A stretch of DNA of 6,706 nucleotides from Balneolaceae bacterium (GTDB lineage: Bacteria > Bacteroidota > Rhodothermia > Balneolales > Balneolaceae): contig SKGY01000204.1 in the NCBI GenBank assembly GCA_007117235.1, positions 1 through 6,706 on the forward strand, given 5' to 3'. Below are positions 6,150 through 6,706 of this stretch, piece by piece. The number at the start of each line of letters is the position of its first letter. The first letter of the stretch is position 1. Position numbers and translations under genes: made by a program. Below the pieces are notes generated by a model. The model was given only the letters and a program-made list of their open reading frames with translations. It did not search any database and was not told the DNA's origin.

Positions 6150-6706
6150 ATGGCACGTAAAGAGTTTGATATCCCGGCCATGTACAAATCGCCGGTTATC
6201 CGAAAAGTTAAAGAAGCCAACAAGGTGATGGATCCGCGGAAAAAGGAACTTGCACCTTCCGAGTTAAATTTTGGACCGGCAACATTTTTGATTCCCCGTC
6301 ATTTTGGATTTTGCTACGGTGTGGAAAATGCGATCGATATCGCCTACCGAACCGTTGAGGAGAATTCCGGAAAGAACATCTACCTTCTCAGCGAGATGAT
6401 TCACAACCCTACTGTGAATGAAGATTTACTTAAAAAAGGCGTCAAATTTCTCTTTGAAACTGATGGAAGCGTAAGAATACCCATTGATAGTCTCACTTCG
6501 GACGACATCGTTATTGTTCCTGCATTTGGAACAACCCTTCAGATTGAAGAGAAACTGAAGACCAAAGGAATTAATCCTTATCAATACAACACCACATGCC
6601 CCTTTGTTGAAAAGGTTTGGAAGCGGGGAAGTCAGCTTGGTAAAAAGGGATATAATCTCGTTGTGCACGGCAAGAATGAACATGAGGAGACTCGAGCCAC
6701 ATTTTC
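6150..6706 (+). CDS. ispH: 4-hydroxy-3-methylbut-2-enyl diphosphate reductase, partial (3' end outside window)
   Basis: The first 185 codons of IspH (LytB), the last enzyme of the non-mevalonate (MEP) pathway. It reduces HMBPP to isopentenyl and dimethylallyl diphosphate using a [4Fe-4S] cluster in the cytosol. Visible landmarks are cluster ligand Cys55 (FGFCYGVENAI), substrate-binding His85 (MIHNPTVN), cluster ligand Cys150 (NTTCPFVEKVW) and His178 (HGKNEHEET). The third cluster cysteine lies beyond the window. An N-terminal extension of about 45 residues precedes the core, and motifs such as IHNPTVN, VPAFG, TTCPxVxKVW and HGKxxHEET are those of the long plant/cyanobacterial type (about 400 residues), not the short E. 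coli type (316 residues). ATG 6150 is chosen because the extension is typical of that type; no Shine-Dalgarno sequence precedes it. The gene stands alone on its strand here and is open at the window edge. Confidence 0.95.
   Translation, partial: MARKEFDIPAMYKSPVIRKVKEANKVMDPRKKELAPSELNFGPATFLIPRHFGFCYGVENAIDIAYRTVEENSGKNIYLLSEMIHNPTVNEDLLKKGVKFLFETDGSVRIPIDSLTSDDIVIVPAFGTTLQIEEKLKTKGINPYQYNTTCPFVEKVWKRGSQLGKKGYNLVVHGKNEHEETRATF

Noticed and set aside
6426..6683. 85-codon - strand open frame within ispH
   Set aside because: It lies opposite conserved IspH motifs, including Cys150, and shows no protein features of its own.

Overview
This is an ordinary-looking chromosomal segment from a moderately AT-rich bacterium, probably of the Bacteroidota/Balneolota/Rhodothermota (FCB) group. 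Three things point there. None of the start codons has a convincing Shine-Dalgarno sequence. Two genes encode lipoproteins with relaxed lipoboxes. The IspH is of the long, plant/cyanobacterial-like kind. The phylum is inferred from these traits and was not tested by any search. I see no phage, IS element, CRISPR array, tRNA or rRNA.

Layout: (a) 1-175 is an AT-rich non-coding leader. (b) 176-1730 on the + strand carries two genes 22 bp apart, probably one transcript: a small secreted lipoprotein of a conserved but uncharacterised kind, then an orphan REC-GAF-like response regulator with no DNA-binding output. (c) 5957-1749 on the - strand carries three genes in one direction: a 93-residue two-helix membrane protein resembling DUF5808, a 939-residue single-chain M16 zinc peptidase lipoprotein, and an MscS-type mechanosensitive channel. 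The channel converges on the regulator gene with only 18 bp between stop codons. (d) 5958-6149 is a divergent promoter region. (e) 6150-6706 is the 5' part of ispH, cut off by the window end.

Most gene products here are envelope-facing (two lipoproteins, a mechanosensitive channel, a small membrane protein). The regulator is cytosolic and IspH belongs to central isoprenoid synthesis. Nothing in the sequence ties them into one pathway, and I do not see a convincing new multi-gene system. The most unusual non-coding signal is upstream of the M16 gene: two 18-bp direct repeats exactly 42 bp apart (four helical turns), bracketing an 8+8 bp inverted repeat. It looks like an operator. The least understood genes are the small lipoprotein, the GAF-like half of the response regulator and the DUF5808-like protein.
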